Below the pieces are notes generated by a model, which had not been told where the DNA came from, did no database searches, and saw only the letters and a list, made by a program, of their open reading frames with translations. The position numbers and the translations under genes were made by a program. Below, piece by piece: positions 6,010 to 6,676 of a stretch of DNA of 6,676 bases. Numbering within the stretch: position 1 is the first letter of the stretch; each line of letters begins with the position of its first letter. The stretch is from NCBI GenBank assembly GCA_903927685.1, contig CAIYOB010001590.1, positions 1 through 6,676 on the forward strand. The letters are read 5' to 3'. This stretch comes from an uncultured Planctomycetaceae bacterium. GTDB lineage: Bacteria; Planctomycetota; Planctomycetia; Pirellulales; Pirellulaceae.

Positions 6010-6038
6010 CCGGGACGGTCCGCCGAGGACCGTCCCGG
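6010..6038 (+). terminator. Second copy of the 12-bp operon-end hairpin
   Basis: CCGGGACGGTCC (6010-6021), loop GCCGA, and GGACCGTCCCGG (6027-6038) are identical to 3145-3173, and identity runs on to GGCATTTCG at 6048. It follows the truncated gene copy and came with it. It may also act on transcripts leaving the - strand TPR gene. Confidence 0.55.
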
Positions 6039-6056
6039 TGGCATTTCGGTCCCCCA

Positions 6057-6676
6057 TCAGCGTCGCGATCGGGTATCGCGATGCCGAGCGCAGGCGAAAT
6101 CGCAGGCGGCCAGATCGTCGCGACCCAAGACGCGATAGACCAGGCCGCGGTTGTGGAAGCCCTCGGCTTGGTCCGGCGCCAAGGCGACGCAGGCCGAAAA
6201 CGAAGCCAGGGCAACTTCGTAATCGTGCCGGCGGTAGGCGCAGATCCCGGCGTAGAAGTTGGGCCAAAACGCCTGGGGCTCGATCTCCACCGCGTACGAC
6301 AGCTCGGTCGCCGCCTCCTCAAGGTCGCCGGCCCGCAGCCGAGCCCGGCCCACGGCGTAATGCTCCCAGACCGTCTGCGGCGCCAGTTGCGCCGCCGCGC
6401 GAGCCGCCCGCTCGGCCTCGGAGGCAAGTCCCAATGCCTCGGCGTAGGCTCGCTGCTCGGTGCTCAACACGACGCTTCGACCGAACTCGGCTTCGGCTTG
6501 CGTCAAGACCTGCAGGGCCTCGCGGCGCGCTTGTGCGAGCTGTTCCGCGGATGCCAGTCGCACATGCAGGTCCGCCCAGAGAATCGCTAGTTCGAGCCAA
6601 TCCGCGCGCAGTCGCCGTTCGGTGTCGGCGGCAAGTCCGCCGTCAGTCCGGCTCGTCCCTTGACGCCGACCTTGCC
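6057..6676 (-). CDS. TPR protein, C-terminal part (likely Ser/Thr kinase C-terminus), runs off window
   Basis: The - strand frame is open from the window edge to TGA 6059-6057, giving about 206 codons. A leading helix region (RRLRADWLELAILWADLHVRL, split by its Leu/Trp pattern) is followed by an Ala/Glu-rich helical stretch. Next come about three TPR units: WEHYAVGRARLRAGDLEEAA, then AFWPNFYAGICAYRRHDYEVA, then AEGFHNRGLVYRVLGRDDLA. This order and these sequences match the C-terminal TPR block of planctomycete Ser/Thr protein kinases; the kinase domain would lie outside the window. The third TPR breaks into an Arg-rich tail (RHRDTRSRR) and the stop lies only 9 bp from the end of the duplicated segment at 6048, so the gene end was probably altered by that rearrangement. 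A GTG at 6563-6561 could be read as a start, but family-like sequence continues upstream of it. Confidence 0.75.
   Translation of the reverse strand, partial: QGRRQGTSRTDGGLAADTERRLRADWLELAILWADLHVRLASAEQLAQARREALQVLTQAEAEFGRSVVLSTEQRAYAEALGLASEAERAARAAAQLAPQTVWEHYAVGRARLRAGDLEEAATELSYAVEIEPQAFWPNFYAGICAYRRHDYEVALASFSACVALAPDQAEGFHNRGLVYRVLGRDDLAACDFACARHRDTRSRR

Noticed and set aside
5512..6138. + strand frame of 208 codons through the second copy
   Set aside because: It reads the first duplicated block in frame but is shifted at the deletion joint and continues as shadow sequence, so it is not a functional gene.
1..6676. CRISPR array, tRNA or rRNA gene
   Set aside because: No regularly spaced direct repeats and no cloverleaf or rRNA-like stretch were seen on either strand.

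Overview
The window looks like a high-GC accessory region of a bacterial chromosome, most likely from a planctomycete (Pirellulales-like). This lineage call is inferred from family resemblance only: secreted proteins with DxNxNG loops, sulfatase and TolC remnants, a TPR protein like the C-terminus of planctomycete Ser/Thr kinases, and palindromic intergenic repeats. No rRNA or marker gene is present.

Left part (1-3183, + strand): a tightly packed operon. It holds the last 26 codons of an upstream gene, a small single-pass Pro/Gly-rich membrane protein, a polytopic NapH/NosR-like 4Fe-4S membrane protein, and a large secreted protein whose start overlaps the previous stop (ATGA). The secreted protein appears to stop at a TGA at 2936-2938, but the same frame stays open for 55 more codons to a TAG at 3104-3106. 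Immediately after the TGA lies a two-part stem-loop: an outer stem of 5-6 bp and a perfect 7-bp inner stem with a GTGGC loop, 20 nt from the TGA. This matches the published layout of a bacterial SECIS element. A diverged partial copy of the gene's 3' end elsewhere in the window differs from it mainly at synonymous sites, which supports translation beyond the TGA. The main hypothesis is a new selenoprotein of 570 aa (Sec515, with Cys519 four residues on), encoded beside a membrane iron-sulfur electron-transfer protein. An inactivating nonsense mutation or sequencing error at a Cys, Trp or Arg codon is the main alternative.

Middle part (3184-3761): a scrap zone. A 3' remnant of a TolC-type outer-membrane factor (- strand) abuts a 3' remnant of a sulfatase (+ strand). 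Next come a 102-bp element with 11-bp terminal inverted repeats and a further hairpin at the end of the next gene.

Right part (3762-6676): an intact secreted six-hairpin-glycosidase-like protein on the - strand, an upstream region with a short tandem repeat, a probable IS91-type transposase N-terminal fragment, the truncated second copy of the candidate selenoprotein gene with its downstream hairpin, and the C-terminal part of a TPR protein running off the window on the - strand.

The left operon reads as a membrane-anchored redox module with an exported partner. The rest records repeated rearrangement.
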